Source: Myxococcales bacterium (GTDB taxonomy: Bacteria; Myxococcota_A; Polyangia; Polyangiales; Polyangiaceae). From it: a DNA stretch of 64,000 nucleotides. The position numbers and the translations under genes were made by a program. Shown piece by piece: positions 51,939 through 60,597 of this stretch; positions within the stretch are counted from its first letter, which is position 1; each line of letters begins with the position of its first letter. Below the pieces are notes generated by a model. The model was not told the origin of the DNA. It did not search any database and was given only the letters and a program-made list of their open reading frames with translations. The DNA lies in NCBI GenBank assembly GCA_016720545.1, contig JADKKK010000014.1, forward strand, positions 62,001-126,000. Direction: 5' to 3'.

Positions 51939-54542
51939 ATGTCGCCTCGCATGTCGCCCATCGCCGCCACCGCTTCCGCCGCCTCCTGCCCCGCGCGCGC
52001 CCTGCCGCTCCGCGAGAGCCACCTCCGCGCCGACGCGGAGGGCGGGCTCGCGCGGCTCACGCTCGAGCAGACCTTCGAGAACCCCCACGACGAGGCCCTC
52101 CACGTCACGTACACGCTGCCGCTGCCCCACGAGGCCGCAGTGAGCGGGTTCTCGTTCCTCGTCGGCGACCGCACGATCGAGGGCGTGATCGACACGAAGT
52201 CGAGGGCGCGGGAGGTCTTCGAGGACGCGCTCGCCTCGGGGCACACCGCCGCGCTCCTCGAGGAGGAGCGCTCGACCGTGTTCACGCAGGAGCTCGGCAA
52301 CATCCCGCCGCGCGCGCGGATCACTGCCCGCATCACCCTCGACATGCCGCTCACCTATGTCGCGCTCGCCCCGCTCGCCACGCGCGGCCAGTGGGAGCTG
52401 CGGTTTCCCCTCACCGTCGCGCCCCGCTACCTCGGAGAGGCGGGCCGCGTGCCCGACGCCGAGCGACTCGCGGTCACCGTGCGCGACGTCTCGACCGACA
52501 CGCCGCGCGTCGCGCTCTCGCTCGTCGTGCGCGACGCGCTGCCCGACGGGCGCTCGCCCGAGTCGCCGTCCCACGCGCTCCAGTGCGCGCGCGAGGGCGC
52601 GCGGAGCGGCGAGGCGTTCGCCGTGTCGTTCGGCGGCGCCGACGGGCGCGTTCCGCTCGATCGCGACGTGGTCGTGCGGTGGGACGCGACCACCGGCGCG
52701 CCGCGCGCGACCGCCGCGGTGCACGTCGCCGAAGAGGAAGACGCGGCCTACGCGCTCGTGACCGTCGTGCCGCCCGGCGCGGCGCCCGGCGCGGGCCCCG
52801 AGCACCCGCGCGATCTCACGGTGCTGCTCGACACGAGCGGCTCGATGGGCGGAGAGCCGCTCGCGCAGGCCAAGCGCGTCGCGAAGGCGCTCGTCTCGTC
52901 GCTGCGTGAGGCCGACCGGGTCCACCTCGTCGAGTTCTCGAACGACACGCGCTCGTTCCTGCCCGCCGCCGCGGCCGCGACGGCCGACACCAAGCGGGAC
53001 GCGCTCGCGTGGCTGTCCAAGCTCCGCGCCTCGGGCGGCACCGAGATGCGCACGGGCATCCTGCGGGCGCTCCGCGACGTGCGTCCGGGACGCCACGCGC
53101 AGGTGGTGCTCGTGACCGACGGCCTCATCGGCTTCGAGCAGGAGATCGTCGAGGCCATCTTCCGCGACAACGCGCACGCCGCCCGTGTCCACACCGTGGG
53201 CGTGGGGTCTGCGGTGAACCGCTCGCTGCTCGCGCCCGCCGCCCGCGCCGGCCGCGGCGTCGAGATCGTGTGCGGCGTCGGCGAGGACGTCGAGCCGCTC
53301 GTCGCGCGGCTGCTCGCCCGCACCACCGCGCCGATCGTCACCGACCTCGCGGTCAAGCGTCCGACGCCCGCCGGCGATCTCGAGGTCGCGTGCGCGATCG
53401 AGCGCCTGCCCGACCTCTACGCCGGCGCGCCGGTGCTCATCCCGGTGCGCCTGCCACGCGAGGGCGGCCCGCTGGTGCTCGTCGGGCGCACGGTCGACGG
53501 CGATTTTCGTCAAGAACTTCAGGTGGTTCCAGACGGCGTAGCGCGCGCTCACCTGCGCGCTCTGTATGGTCGAGAGGCGGTGCTCGACGTCGACCTGCGC
53601 CTCGCGGCGGGGGCCTACGGCTCGGCGCGCGAGGCCGACGCCGAGGTCGAGCGGCTCGGGCTCGCGTTCGGCATCAGCACGCGACGGACCTCGTTCGTGG
53701 CGGTCGACAGGACGCGCGCGGTGAACGCGGTGAACCCAGTGGCGCCGACACGCCGCGAGACGATCGCGCAGGCGCTGCCGTTCGGGATGACGACGGAGGC
53801 CGTGGGCGCGGCGCTGCGGCCCGCGTGGGCGACCCTGCTCGCCCAACACGTCCAACGCGACGGGTTCGCGGCGACGAGCACGCGCGCGGGGACGGTGCCC
53901 TGGCCCAGCAGCGCGACCGGCGCGCCGCCACCGCCCGCGCCCTCCGCGCCGGCGCCCTCGCCGAAGCGCGCCGCGCCGCCGGCCGCAGCGGCGCCGGTGA
54001 GGCCGGCGCCGAAGGTCGCCGACGAAGAGACCCGCGCGCCGCGACAGACCGAGGAGAAGCGCAAGAGCGCGAAGAAGGAGTCTCCCAGCCTGCTCGAACG
54101 CGCCGTGCGTGCCGTGTTCGGCGCAGCGGAGCGCGAGGAGCCGGACGGCGGCGCGGACGAGCTCGCGGCCCCCGCGGTGGAGGCGCCGGCACCCATGGAA
54201 GGCGTGGCGGGCAAGGGTCGCGCGAGCGGCGCGGCGCGCGAGCTGACCGGACGCCTCGCCGTGCTCGCGGGCGGCGCGCTGTCGGTGGAGCTCACGCTCA
54301 CCGAGGAGCTCGAGCTCGTGCACGGGCCGCTCTCCCTTCTGCTCAGCGACGGGACGCGCGTCGCCGTGGAGCTCGACCCGGCGCGGTCTACCGCCGCGGG
54401 GACCTACGGCGCGGGCCGCGTCGTGCGCCTCGTCGGCACGCCGCACTTCGGGGGCCCCGGCGGGCGCGTCATCACCCGCGGTGAGGCGGTGACGTTGACG
54501 CTCGACGGGCCTTCCGGAGCGCTCGTGATTCGGCTCTCCTGA
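51939..54542 (+). CDS. VIT and VWA domain protein
   Basis: This 867-residue protein has an N-terminal VIT domain (about 25-150; LRADAEGGLARLTLEQTFEN and GVIDTKSRAREVFEDAL are typical) and a VWA domain (about 285-460) with a complete MIDAS, LLDTSGSMGG. A beta-rich region follows, then a long Ala/Pro/Lys-rich linker (about 660-770) and a final beta domain. No signal peptide is clear, so location is uncertain. In animals VIT-VWA proteins are inter-alpha-trypsin inhibitors; bacterial roles are unknown. It heads an operon with a sigma factor (18 bp downstream) and a small protein. Confidence 0.85.
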   Translation: MSPRMSPIAATASAASCPARALPLRESHLRADAEGGLARLTLEQTFENPHDEALHVTYTLPLPHEAAVSGFSFLVGDRTIEGVIDTKSRAREVFEDALASGHTAALLEEERSTVFTQELGNIPPRARITARITLDMPLTYVALAPLATRGQWELRFPLTVAPRYLGEAGRVPDAERLAVTVRDVSTDTPRVALSLVVRDALPDGRSPESPSHALQCAREGARSGEAFAVSFGGADGRVPLDRDVVVRWDATTGAPRATAAVHVAEEEDAAYALVTVVPPGAAPGAGPEHPRDLTVLLDTSGSMGGEPLAQAKRVAKALVSSLREADRVHLVEFSNDTRSFLPAAAAATADTKRDALAWLSKLRASGGTEMRTGILRALRDVRPGRHAQVVLVTDGLIGFEQEIVEAIFRDNAHAARVHTVGVGSAVNRSLLAPAARAGRGVEIVCGVGEDVEPLVARLLARTTAPIVTDLAVKRPTPAGDLEVACAIERLPDLYAGAPVLIPVRLPREGGPLVLVGRTVDGDFRQELQVVPDGVARAHLRALYGREAVLDVDLRLAAGAYGSAREADAEVERLGLAFGISTRRTSFVAVDRTRAVNAVNPVAPTRRETIAQALPFGMTTEAVGAALRPAWATLLAQHVQRDGFAATSTRAGTVPWPSSATGAPPPPAPSAPAPSPKRAAPPAAAAPVRPAPKVADEETRAPRQTEEKRKSAKKESPSLLERAVRAVFGAAEREEPDGGADELAAPAVEAPAPMEGVAGKGRASGAARELTGRLAVLAGGALSVELTLTEELELVHGPLSLLLSDGTRVAVELDPARSTAAGTYGAGRVVRLVGTPHFGGPGGRVITRGEAVTLTLDGPSGALVIRLS

Positions 54543-54559
54543 CAGCGAGAGGACGACCC

Positions 54560-55180
54560 GTGGACGCCGACGTGTATCTTGCACACATCGCTCAAGGAGA
54601 CGCCGACGCCTTCGCGGCGTGGCTCTCCTCGACCGAGCACGAGGTGCGGGTCTCGCTCCGCGCGTTCGCCGCGACCGTAGACACGGAGGCCGTGTTGCAG
54701 GAGGCGCTCCTCCGGGTGTGGCAGGCGGCGCCGGGCGTCGTGCCGGACGGGCGCCCCAACGCGCTCCTCCGGTTCGCCGTGCGCACCGCCCGCAACACCG
54801 CGATCTCCGAGCTCCGTCGCCGGCGCATGCGCGCGCTCGAGCCCGAGGCGTTCGAGCGCGCGGCCGACGCGGCGTCGCTCGACGCCGTAAACGAGGCCCC
54901 GGACGTGCTGCTTCGCGAGGCGACGCGCGAGTGCGTCGAGCGCCTGCCGCCGAAGCCCCGCGAGGCGATGGTCGCGCGGCTCCAAGGCTCTGGCGTGGTG
55001 CCCGACGAGCGCCTCGCCGAGGGTCTCTCGATGCGCAAGAACACGTTCCTTCAGAACGTGACGCGCGCCAAGCGCGCCCTGCTCGCGTGCCTCCGGGAGA
55101 AGGGGATCGTGTTCCCTTGGGCAGCCGCACACGAGACGGACGACGAGCGCGACGAGACTGACCTGGGAGGTGCGACGTGA
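54560..55180 (+). CDS. RNA polymerase sigma factor, sigma-70/ECF-like
   Basis: This 206-residue protein from GTG 54560 has a region 2-like part (DTEAVLQEALLRVWQAAP, then FAVRTARNTAISELRRRR) and a region 4-like helix-turn-helix part (LPPKPREAMVARLQG ... LSMRKNTFLQNVTRAKRALL). Length fits ECF sigma factors. The gene follows the VIT-VWA gene and overlaps the next gene by four bases, so the three are co-expressed. ECF factors are usually held by an adjacent anti-sigma factor, and the small downstream protein or the VWA protein may serve that role. Promoter targets unknown. Confidence 0.8.
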   Translation: MDADVYLAHIAQGDADAFAAWLSSTEHEVRVSLRAFAATVDTEAVLQEALLRVWQAAPGVVPDGRPNALLRFAVRTARNTAISELRRRRMRALEPEAFERAADAASLDAVNEAPDVLLREATRECVERLPPKPREAMVARLQGSGVVPDERLAEGLSMRKNTFLQNVTRAKRALLACLREKGIVFPWAAAHETDDERDETDLGGAT

Positions 55181-55413
55181 CCCCCGAGGAGAGAGACGCG
55201 CTCGTGTGCGAGGTCGCCTCGGCGACCCGCGAGACCCGGCCCAACGGAGAGATCGCCTGGGCCCCGGCGTTCCACGACCTCGACGAGGAGGGCCGGCGGG
55301 AAGCCTTTGAGGAGACGCTCACACACCGGCGCCTCGAGGCGACCACGTCCCCCGACGGGCTCAGCGGGACGGCCCGCGCCGTCCTCGCGAAGGTGCGCGC
55401 GGCTCGGCTGTGA
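55177..55413 (+). CDS. Small protein coupled to the sigma factor gene
   Basis: This 78-residue, mostly helical, acidic protein starts at a GTG overlapping the sigma factor stop by four bases. It has a single Cys (LVCEVAS) and no membrane helix, so it is not a normal transmembrane or zinc-binding anti-sigma factor. The segment FHDLDEEGRREAFEETLTHR is the most distinctive part. Translational coupling argues for a role with the sigma factor. Not recognised. Confidence 0.6.
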   Translation: MTPEERDALVCEVASATRETRPNGEIAWAPAFHDLDEEGRREAFEETLTHRRLEATTSPDGLSGTARAVLAKVRAARL

Positions 55414-55445
55414 GCGCCGCGGCGCAGGCTTGAGCTGAAAGGCAG

Positions 55446-55904
55446 CTACACCCCGAGCAAGAGCTTCGCGGAGCGGGCGAGGAGCTCGTCGAGCGACTTC
55501 GCGACCGGATCCCCTGCGTCGGCCTCGCCCTCCTCGTGATCCCAATAGAGGACGCGCCCTGTCTTCGCGTGCAGCACCAGGCTATCGCCGCTGCCCGCCT
55601 CACCCCCGAAGGGGAGGAGCTGCGGATCCATGCCGGCCTCCAGGTTCCGCTTCAGGACGGTCGCCGCCTGGTCCACCGAGTAGAGGTCGTCCGTGCACTC
55701 GGTGAAGTAGTCGGCGTTGCGCAGGAACATGCGCGAGAAGCCGTTGGACCAGGTCCAGAGCTCGCGGAGCCCGTCGGGGATCGCGGTGAGCGCCTCGAGC
55801 TTCTTGAAGCTCTTCGCCCCCTTCTGTTTTCCCTTGGGCGGGCTCTCACTCAGCGCCGACAACGTCGCCTCGACCGTCGGGATAACCTTCTTCTTGGCCG
55901 CCAT
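55446..55904 (-). CDS. SMI1/KNR4 (SUKH)-like protein
   Basis: This 152-residue protein has the SUKH pattern: IPDGLRELWTWSNGF near residues 42-56 (start of the fold with a Trp), LLPFGGEAGSGDSLVLHA near 95-113 and VLYWDHEE near 117. The fold is found in toxin-immunity proteins and in general binding proteins. No toxin gene is next to it here, so immunity is not supported by context. The N-terminus is Lys-rich. Convergent with the sigma operon. Confidence 0.7.
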   Translation of the reverse strand: MAAKKKVIPTVEATLSALSESPPKGKQKGAKSFKKLEALTAIPDGLRELWTWSNGFSRMFLRNADYFTECTDDLYSVDQAATVLKRNLEAGMDPQLLPFGGEAGSGDSLVLHAKTGRVLYWDHEEGEADAGDPVAKSLDELLARSAKLLLGV

Positions 55905-56046
55905 CGTGCACCTCGATGGCCACGTAGCCTACGGGCCTCCTCGTGCGCGACGCAACCGTCACGGGGCGCACGGGGTCGCGCCGAGGCGGGCTTGCAGGAG
56001 GCGCAAGCTCGCAGCGCGCAGGCTCCGTTTGGTCTAGAGACAGGGC

Positions 56047-57432
56047 ATGAAGCGCGCGCTGGTCTTCGTCCTGGTCGCCGTCTGCGTGATCGCGCTCGGC
56101 TACGGGCTGTATCGCGTCACGGCGGGCGCGCGTGTTCCTCCCGTCGAGTACCGCACCGCGCCGGCGGAGCGGAGGCGGCTGGTCGCGCAGGTCACGGCGA
56201 GCGGCACGCTGTCGGCGCGCGTCACGGTCCAGGTGGGGAGCCAGGTGTCCGGCCGCGTTCAAGAGCTCTTCGTCGACTGGAACTCTCCGGTGAAGAAGGG
56301 GCAGCTCATCGCGCGGATCGACCCGCAGCTCTTTCAGGCGGCCGTCGAGCAGTCGAACGCCGCCGCGCTGGCGGCGAAGGCGGCGGTCACGCGGGCGGAC
56401 ATCCAGGCGTTCGACGCCGAGCGCACCTACACCCGCGTGAAGGCGCTCGCGGCGCAGGGCCTCGCCGGGCAGGCCGAGGTAGACGCCGCCGAGACGAACG
56501 CGAAGGTCGCGCGCACGCAGGTGGACACGGCGAAGGCCGCGCTCGCCCAGGCCGCCGCGTCGGCCAACCTCGCCCGCGTGAACCTCTCGTACACGAAGAT
56601 CGTGTCGCCCATCGACGGCGTCGTGATCTCGCGGAGCGTAGACGTCGGGCAGACGGTCGCCGCGTCGCTCTCCGCGCCCGTGCTCTTCACGATCGCCGAG
56701 GACCTGCGCAAGATGCAGCTCGACACGAACATCGCCGAGGGCGACGTAGGGCGCCTCGCGCCCGGCCAGCGCGCGGCGTTCACCGTCGACGCCTACCCGG
56801 GCAGCAAGTTCGACGGCGAGATCGCGATGATCCGCTACGCTCCGCAGACGGTGCAGAACGTCGTGACCTACGACGCCGTCCTGGCCGTCGAGAACCCCGA
56901 CCTGCGCCTCCGACCGGGCATGACGGCCAACATCGGCATCACCTACCAGGAGCGCGAAGACGCCCTCACCGTGCCGAACGCCGCGTTTCGCTTCCAGCCG
57001 CCGGGCGAGGACGCAGGCAAGCCGCGCGGCGCCTCTACCTCGCCGGACGACGCGGGCGGCGGCCCCCGCGACGGAGGCGCGGACGGAGGCGTGGAGGGGG
57101 AGCGCCCGCGGCGTCGCGATGGCGGGCGACCCGACGGCGGCTGGGCGGGCCGCGGGGAGCGCGGCGCCGGCGAGGGCCGGGGTCGCGCGAGCGCGCGGCG
57201 GCTCTATGTCCTCCGCGGCGCCGAGCTCGTGGCGGTCGAGGTGCGGACCGGCCTGACGGACGGCTCGGCCACCGAGGTGCTCTCCGGCGACCTTCGCGAG
57301 GGCGACCTCGTCGTGCTCGACGCCGTGGCGCGCGGGGTCAAGCCCGCGACGACGGCGATGCCCGGCATGGGGCCCGCGCGCGGCGGAGGGGGCGGCGGAG
57401 GGGGCGGCGGAGGGCGCCGCTCTGGGATCTAA
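56047..57432 (+). CDS. MacA-like periplasmic adaptor of an ABC efflux system
   Basis: This 461-residue membrane-fusion protein has an N-terminal membrane anchor (LVFVLVAVCVIALGYGLY), a split lipoyl/barrel domain (VTVQVGSQVSGRVQELFVDW and YTKIVSPIDGVVISRSVDVG) and an alpha-helical hairpin between them (about 90-175). A Gly/Asp/Arg-rich insertion (about 320-380) interrupts the membrane-proximal domain, which is unusual, and the C-terminus ends in a Gly run. MacA links an ABC exporter to an outer-membrane tunnel. The ABC ATPase starts four bases after its stop. Confidence 0.87.
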   Translation: MKRALVFVLVAVCVIALGYGLYRVTAGARVPPVEYRTAPAERRRLVAQVTASGTLSARVTVQVGSQVSGRVQELFVDWNSPVKKGQLIARIDPQLFQAAVEQSNAAALAAKAAVTRADIQAFDAERTYTRVKALAAQGLAGQAEVDAAETNAKVARTQVDTAKAALAQAAASANLARVNLSYTKIVSPIDGVVISRSVDVGQTVAASLSAPVLFTIAEDLRKMQLDTNIAEGDVGRLAPGQRAAFTVDAYPGSKFDGEIAMIRYAPQTVQNVVTYDAVLAVENPDLRLRPGMTANIGITYQEREDALTVPNAAFRFQPPGEDAGKPRGASTSPDDAGGGPRDGGADGGVEGERPRRRDGGRPDGGWAGRGERGAGEGRGRASARRLYVLRGAELVAVEVRTGLTDGSATEVLSGDLREGDLVVLDAVARGVKPATTAMPGMGPARGGGGGGGGGGGRRSGI

Positions 57433-57436
57433 AATC

Positions 57437-58192
57437 ATGAGCGACGACGCGCAGATACGAGTTGTCGATCTCACCAAGGTGTACCGCACCGGGGACGTGG
57501 AGGTGCGCGCGCTCGACGGCGTCTCGCTCACAGTCGAGAAGGGCGAGTTCATCGCCATCATGGGCACCTCGGGCAGCGGCAAGAGCACGCTGATGAACGT
57601 GCTCGGCTGCCTCGACCGACCCACGAGCGGGCAGTACTTCCTGGCGGGCCGCGAGGTGTCGCGCCTCGACAAGAACGCGCTCGCCGAGGTGCGCAACACG
57701 TACCTCGGGTTCGTCTTCCAGAACTTCAACCTGCTCTCGCGCACGACCGCGCTCGAGAACGTCGAGCTGCCGCTGCTCTACCAGGGGGTGGGCGGCCGGG
57801 CGCGACGCGAGCGGGCGACCGCCGCGCTCGGTCGGGTGGGGCTCGGGTCGCGCCTCGATCACACGCCGAACCAGCTCTCCGGCGGACAGCAGCAGCGCGT
57901 GGCCATCGCGCGGGCGCTCGTGGGCGAGCCGAAGGTGATCCTCGCCGACGAGCCCACGGGGAACCTCGACACGCGCACGAGCCTGGAGGTGATGGCGCTC
58001 TTCCAAGAGCTCGCGCGGACCGACATCACGGTGGCGCTCGTGACGCACGAGCCGGAGATCGCCGAGTACGTCTCGCGCGTGATCGTGGTGCGCGACGGCA
58101 AGATCCGTGAGGACCGCCGCCAAGAGGCGAAGCCGGTCGTGCTGCTCCCGCCGCCCGCCGGCGCGGCCATGCTCGAGGGCGACGCGTCGTGA
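57437..58192 (+). CDS. MacB-type ABC exporter ATPase
   Basis: This 251-residue ATPase has Walker A GTSGSGKST near residues 43-51, signature LSGGQQQR near 144-151, Walker B VILADEPTGN near 165-174 and H-loop VTHEPE. The family (LolD/MacB-like) energises lipoprotein release or macrolide/peptide export. Its permease is encoded separately 182 bp downstream, beyond a repeat array. It is the second gene of the operon. Confidence 0.9.
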   Translation: MSDDAQIRVVDLTKVYRTGDVEVRALDGVSLTVEKGEFIAIMGTSGSGKSTLMNVLGCLDRPTSGQYFLAGREVSRLDKNALAEVRNTYLGFVFQNFNLLSRTTALENVELPLLYQGVGGRARRERATAALGRVGLGSRLDHTPNQLSGGQQQRVAIARALVGEPKVILADEPTGNLDTRTSLEVMALFQELARTDITVALVTHEPEIAEYVSRVIVVRDGKIREDRRQEAKPVVLLPPPAGAAMLEGDAS

Positions 58193-58206
58193 GCCGCGAG
58201 GTCTCC

Positions 58207-58380
58207 CATGAACCGGCAGTGAGCCCCCCATGAACCGGCAGTGAGCCCCGAAGGGGCGAACCCAGGTCTAGGGCGAGCCCGAGCCGAAGGCGAGGTCTCC
58301 CATGAACCGGCAGTGAGCCCCGAAGGGGCGAACGCAGGTCTATGGCGAGCCCGAGCCGAAGGCGAGGTCTCGCCATGAAC
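58207..58380 (+). repeat. Repeats carrying start-codon copies between the ABC ATPase and permease genes
   Basis: Two 72-bp direct repeats (58229-58300 and 58301-58372, two mismatches near GAACCCAGG/GAACGCAGG and CTAGG/CTATG) follow a shorter 22-bp partial copy at 58207-58228. Each begins CATGAACCGGCAGTGA, a five-codon frame Met-Asn-Arg-Gln-stop, and contains the small hairpin GCCCC-GAA-GGGGC. The true permease start CATGAACCCC at 58374 sits exactly where a fourth copy would begin, so the array looks like serial duplication of the permease translation start region. Confidence 0.85.
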
Positions 58381-59601
58381 CCCTTCCAGACGTTCCGCGT
58401 GGCGGTGCGGGCGATCGTGCGCAACAAGATGCGCTCGTTCCTCACCGTGCTCGGCATCGTGATCGGCGTCGCCGCCGTGATCGCCATGATGGCGGTGGGG
58501 GCTGGCGCGAAGGCGCGCATCGAGTCGGCCTTCGCGTCGATGGGCACGAACCTGCTCGTGATCTTGCCTGGCTCCACGACCTCGGGCGGCATGCAGGGGG
58601 GGTTCGGCTCGCAGCCGACGCTCACGTGGGACGACCTCACAGCCATCCAGCGACAGGTACCCTCGGTGCGACTCGCGGCCCCGCTGCTCCGCGCGAACTC
58701 GCCCATCATCGGCGAGGCCGGCAACTGGATGACCTCGGTGAGCGGCACGTCGCCCGAGTACTTCGAGATTCGCAGCTGGAGCACGTCGGTCGGAGAGCCG
58801 ATCCGTCAGGCCGATCTCGACGCGCAGAACAAGGTCGTGTTGCTCGGCCAGACGGTGGTCGAGAAGCTCTATGGCTCGAGCGTGAACCCCGTCGGGCAGG
58901 TCGTGCGCATTCGCAACATCCCGTTCGTGGTCATCGGCGTCCTCGAGAAGAAGGGCCAGTCGGCGACGGGGCAGGACTACGACGACATGGTCTTCATCCC
59001 GTACACGGTGTTCGCGCGAAAGATCCAGGGCGGGCTCGGCAAGTACCTGAGCGGGAGCATCTACGTGTCGGCGACCTCCGGCGACGCGGTCGCGCGCGCC
59101 CAACAGGACATCACGGCGCTGCTGCGCGAGCGCCATCGCCTGCCCGGCACCGACGACGACTTCTCGATCCGTAACCTGAGCGAGCTGGCCGGCGCGCAGG
59201 CCGAGGGCACGGAGACGATGACGAGCCTCCTCGCCGGCGTGGCCGCGGTGTCGTTGCTGGTCGGCGGGATTGGCATCATGAACATCATGTTGGTGAGCGT
59301 GACGGAGCGCACTCGCGAGATCGGCATACGCATGGCGATCGGGGCGAAGCCGCGCCAGATCCTCCTCCAGTTTCTCATCGAGGCCGTGACCCTGAGCGTG
59401 GCCGGCGGCCTCGTCGGGGTCGCCCTCGGTGTGGGCGTGTCTGAATGGATCGCCGCGAAGTTCGGGTGGGCGACCGCGGTGGACCCGAACGTGGTGGCGG
59501 TCGCCGTCGCCTTCAGCGCCTTCGTCGGGATCGCGTTCGGGCTGTATCCCGCGCGCAAGGCCTCGCAGCTCGACCCGATCGACGCGCTCCGCTACGAGTG
59601 A
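58375..59601 (+). CDS. MacB-type ABC exporter permease
   Basis: This 408-residue permease has an N-terminal helix (RSFLTVLGIVIGVAAVIAMM), a large periplasmic MacB core domain (about 45-265), and three C-terminal helices with the typical GGIGIMNIMLVSVTERTREIG and GLYPARKASQLDPIDALRYE. ATG 58375 is chosen because MNPFQTFRVAV is the normal start; ATG 58342 would add residues encoded by the repeat. It works with the upstream adaptor and ATPase to export a substrate, possibly an antimicrobial or a lipopeptide. Confidence 0.9.
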   Translation: MNPFQTFRVAVRAIVRNKMRSFLTVLGIVIGVAAVIAMMAVGAGAKARIESAFASMGTNLLVILPGSTTSGGMQGGFGSQPTLTWDDLTAIQRQVPSVRLAAPLLRANSPIIGEAGNWMTSVSGTSPEYFEIRSWSTSVGEPIRQADLDAQNKVVLLGQTVVEKLYGSSVNPVGQVVRIRNIPFVVIGVLEKKGQSATGQDYDDMVFIPYTVFARKIQGGLGKYLSGSIYVSATSGDAVARAQQDITALLRERHRLPGTDDDFSIRNLSELAGAQAEGTETMTSLLAGVAAVSLLVGGIGIMNIMLVSVTERTREIGIRMAIGAKPRQILLQFLIEAVTLSVAGGLVGVALGVGVSEWIAAKFGWATAVDPNVVAVAVAFSAFVGIAFGLYPARKASQLDPIDALRYE

Positions 59602-59640
59602 CGCCCGCGTGCTCGATTGCCGCGGGGGAGCCGCGCGCGC

Positions 59641-59664
59641 TAGCGTGATAGCGTGATAGCGTGA
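59641..59664 (+). repeat. Three 8-bp tandem repeats upstream of the PAP2 gene
   Basis: Three copies of TAGCGTGA end four bases before the PAP2 ATG. There is no standard ribosome binding site, so the repeat may occupy its place. Confidence 0.7.
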
Positions 59665-59667
59665 GCC

Positions 59668-60546
59668 ATGGGCCGAGGCGTGGGCAGTGCGCGGCTCGGC
59701 GCCGTCGGACGGATCGCCGGCGCCTTCGCGCTCGCGTCGCTCCTGGGGCAGGGCACCGCCCGCGCGTGCGAGAAGGATCTCGCGCCGCTCCCTGGCTACG
59801 GGCGAATCGCCGCGCCCACCGACCGCCTCGGGTGCAACCTCGTCGCCGCCGGCACGGGCGAGAACCTGCTCTATTACGGGGCGGCGCTCCTCTCGACGAT
59901 GGAGCTGAGCGCCTCGGGGGCCGACCACCACCTGCGCGTGGCGTTCGAGGAGCGCGTGGGCGCGCGAGGCTTCAGCGACGCGACGGTGGTCGCGGGGTAC
60001 GTGGGCCCCCCCGCGATCGGGGCGCTGCTCTACGGCACCGGTCTGGTCACGGGCAAGGGCCGCTGGACGGGGGCCGGCGCCGCGGCGCTCCAGGCGATGA
60101 CGGTCACGTTCGCGGCCACCGTGCTCTTGAAGGGCCTCACGGGCCGGCCGTTCCCGAACCACGGCGGCGATCCCACGTCTCCCGAGCGGCTGCGGCACCC
60201 CGAGTGGGCGCGCGAGTGGCGCGGGCCGCTCCTCGAGAACAGCGCCTGGCCCTCGGGCCACACGTCGGTCGCCGTGAGCCTCGCGGCCGCGCTCACGAGC
60301 TACTACGTCGACGCGGACTGGGTGGCGTGGGTCGCGTACCCGGCGGCCTCCGCGATCGCGCTCGGGATGCTGCGCGGCGCGCACCACTGGGCCTCCGACG
60401 TGGTGGCGGGCGCGATGCTCGGCCAAGCGGTGGGGAGCAGCGTGGGGCGTGACTTTCGACGCATGCAAGATGCACGCGACTCACCTCCACCGAGGCTGCG
60501 GCTCATGCCGTTGGGGGCCGGCGTAGCGCTCGTCGGCGCGCTGTAG
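59668..60546 (+). CDS. PAP2-family phosphatase
   Basis: This 292-residue membrane protein has a signal-like N-terminus ending near ARACEKD and the three PAP2 motifs: KGLTGRPFP (K-x6-R-P), WPSGHTS (PSGH) and GAHHWASDV (the usual Ser-Arg is replaced by Gly-Ala-His context, but His and Asp are kept). The family removes phosphate from lipid phosphates such as undecaprenyl pyrophosphate or phosphatidate. The motifs point to activity at the membrane surface. Separate from the MacAB-like operon by 66 bp, same direction. Confidence 0.82.
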   Translation: MGRGVGSARLGAVGRIAGAFALASLLGQGTARACEKDLAPLPGYGRIAAPTDRLGCNLVAAGTGENLLYYGAALLSTMELSASGADHHLRVAFEERVGARGFSDATVVAGYVGPPAIGALLYGTGLVTGKGRWTGAGAAALQAMTVTFAATVLLKGLTGRPFPNHGGDPTSPERLRHPEWAREWRGPLLENSAWPSGHTSVAVSLAAALTSYYVDADWVAWVAYPAASAIALGMLRGAHHWASDVVAGAMLGQAVGSSVGRDFRRMQDARDSPPPRLRLMPLGAGVALVGAL

Positions 60547-60597
60547 CCGCGCGCGGCGCGGTTGGCCTGCCGGGGCGCGCGCGCTACCCTTCCGACG

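Noticed and set aside
58207..58380. CRISPR or insertion sequence
   Set aside because: Direct repeats are adjacent without unique spacers, and no transposase or terminal inverted repeats are present.
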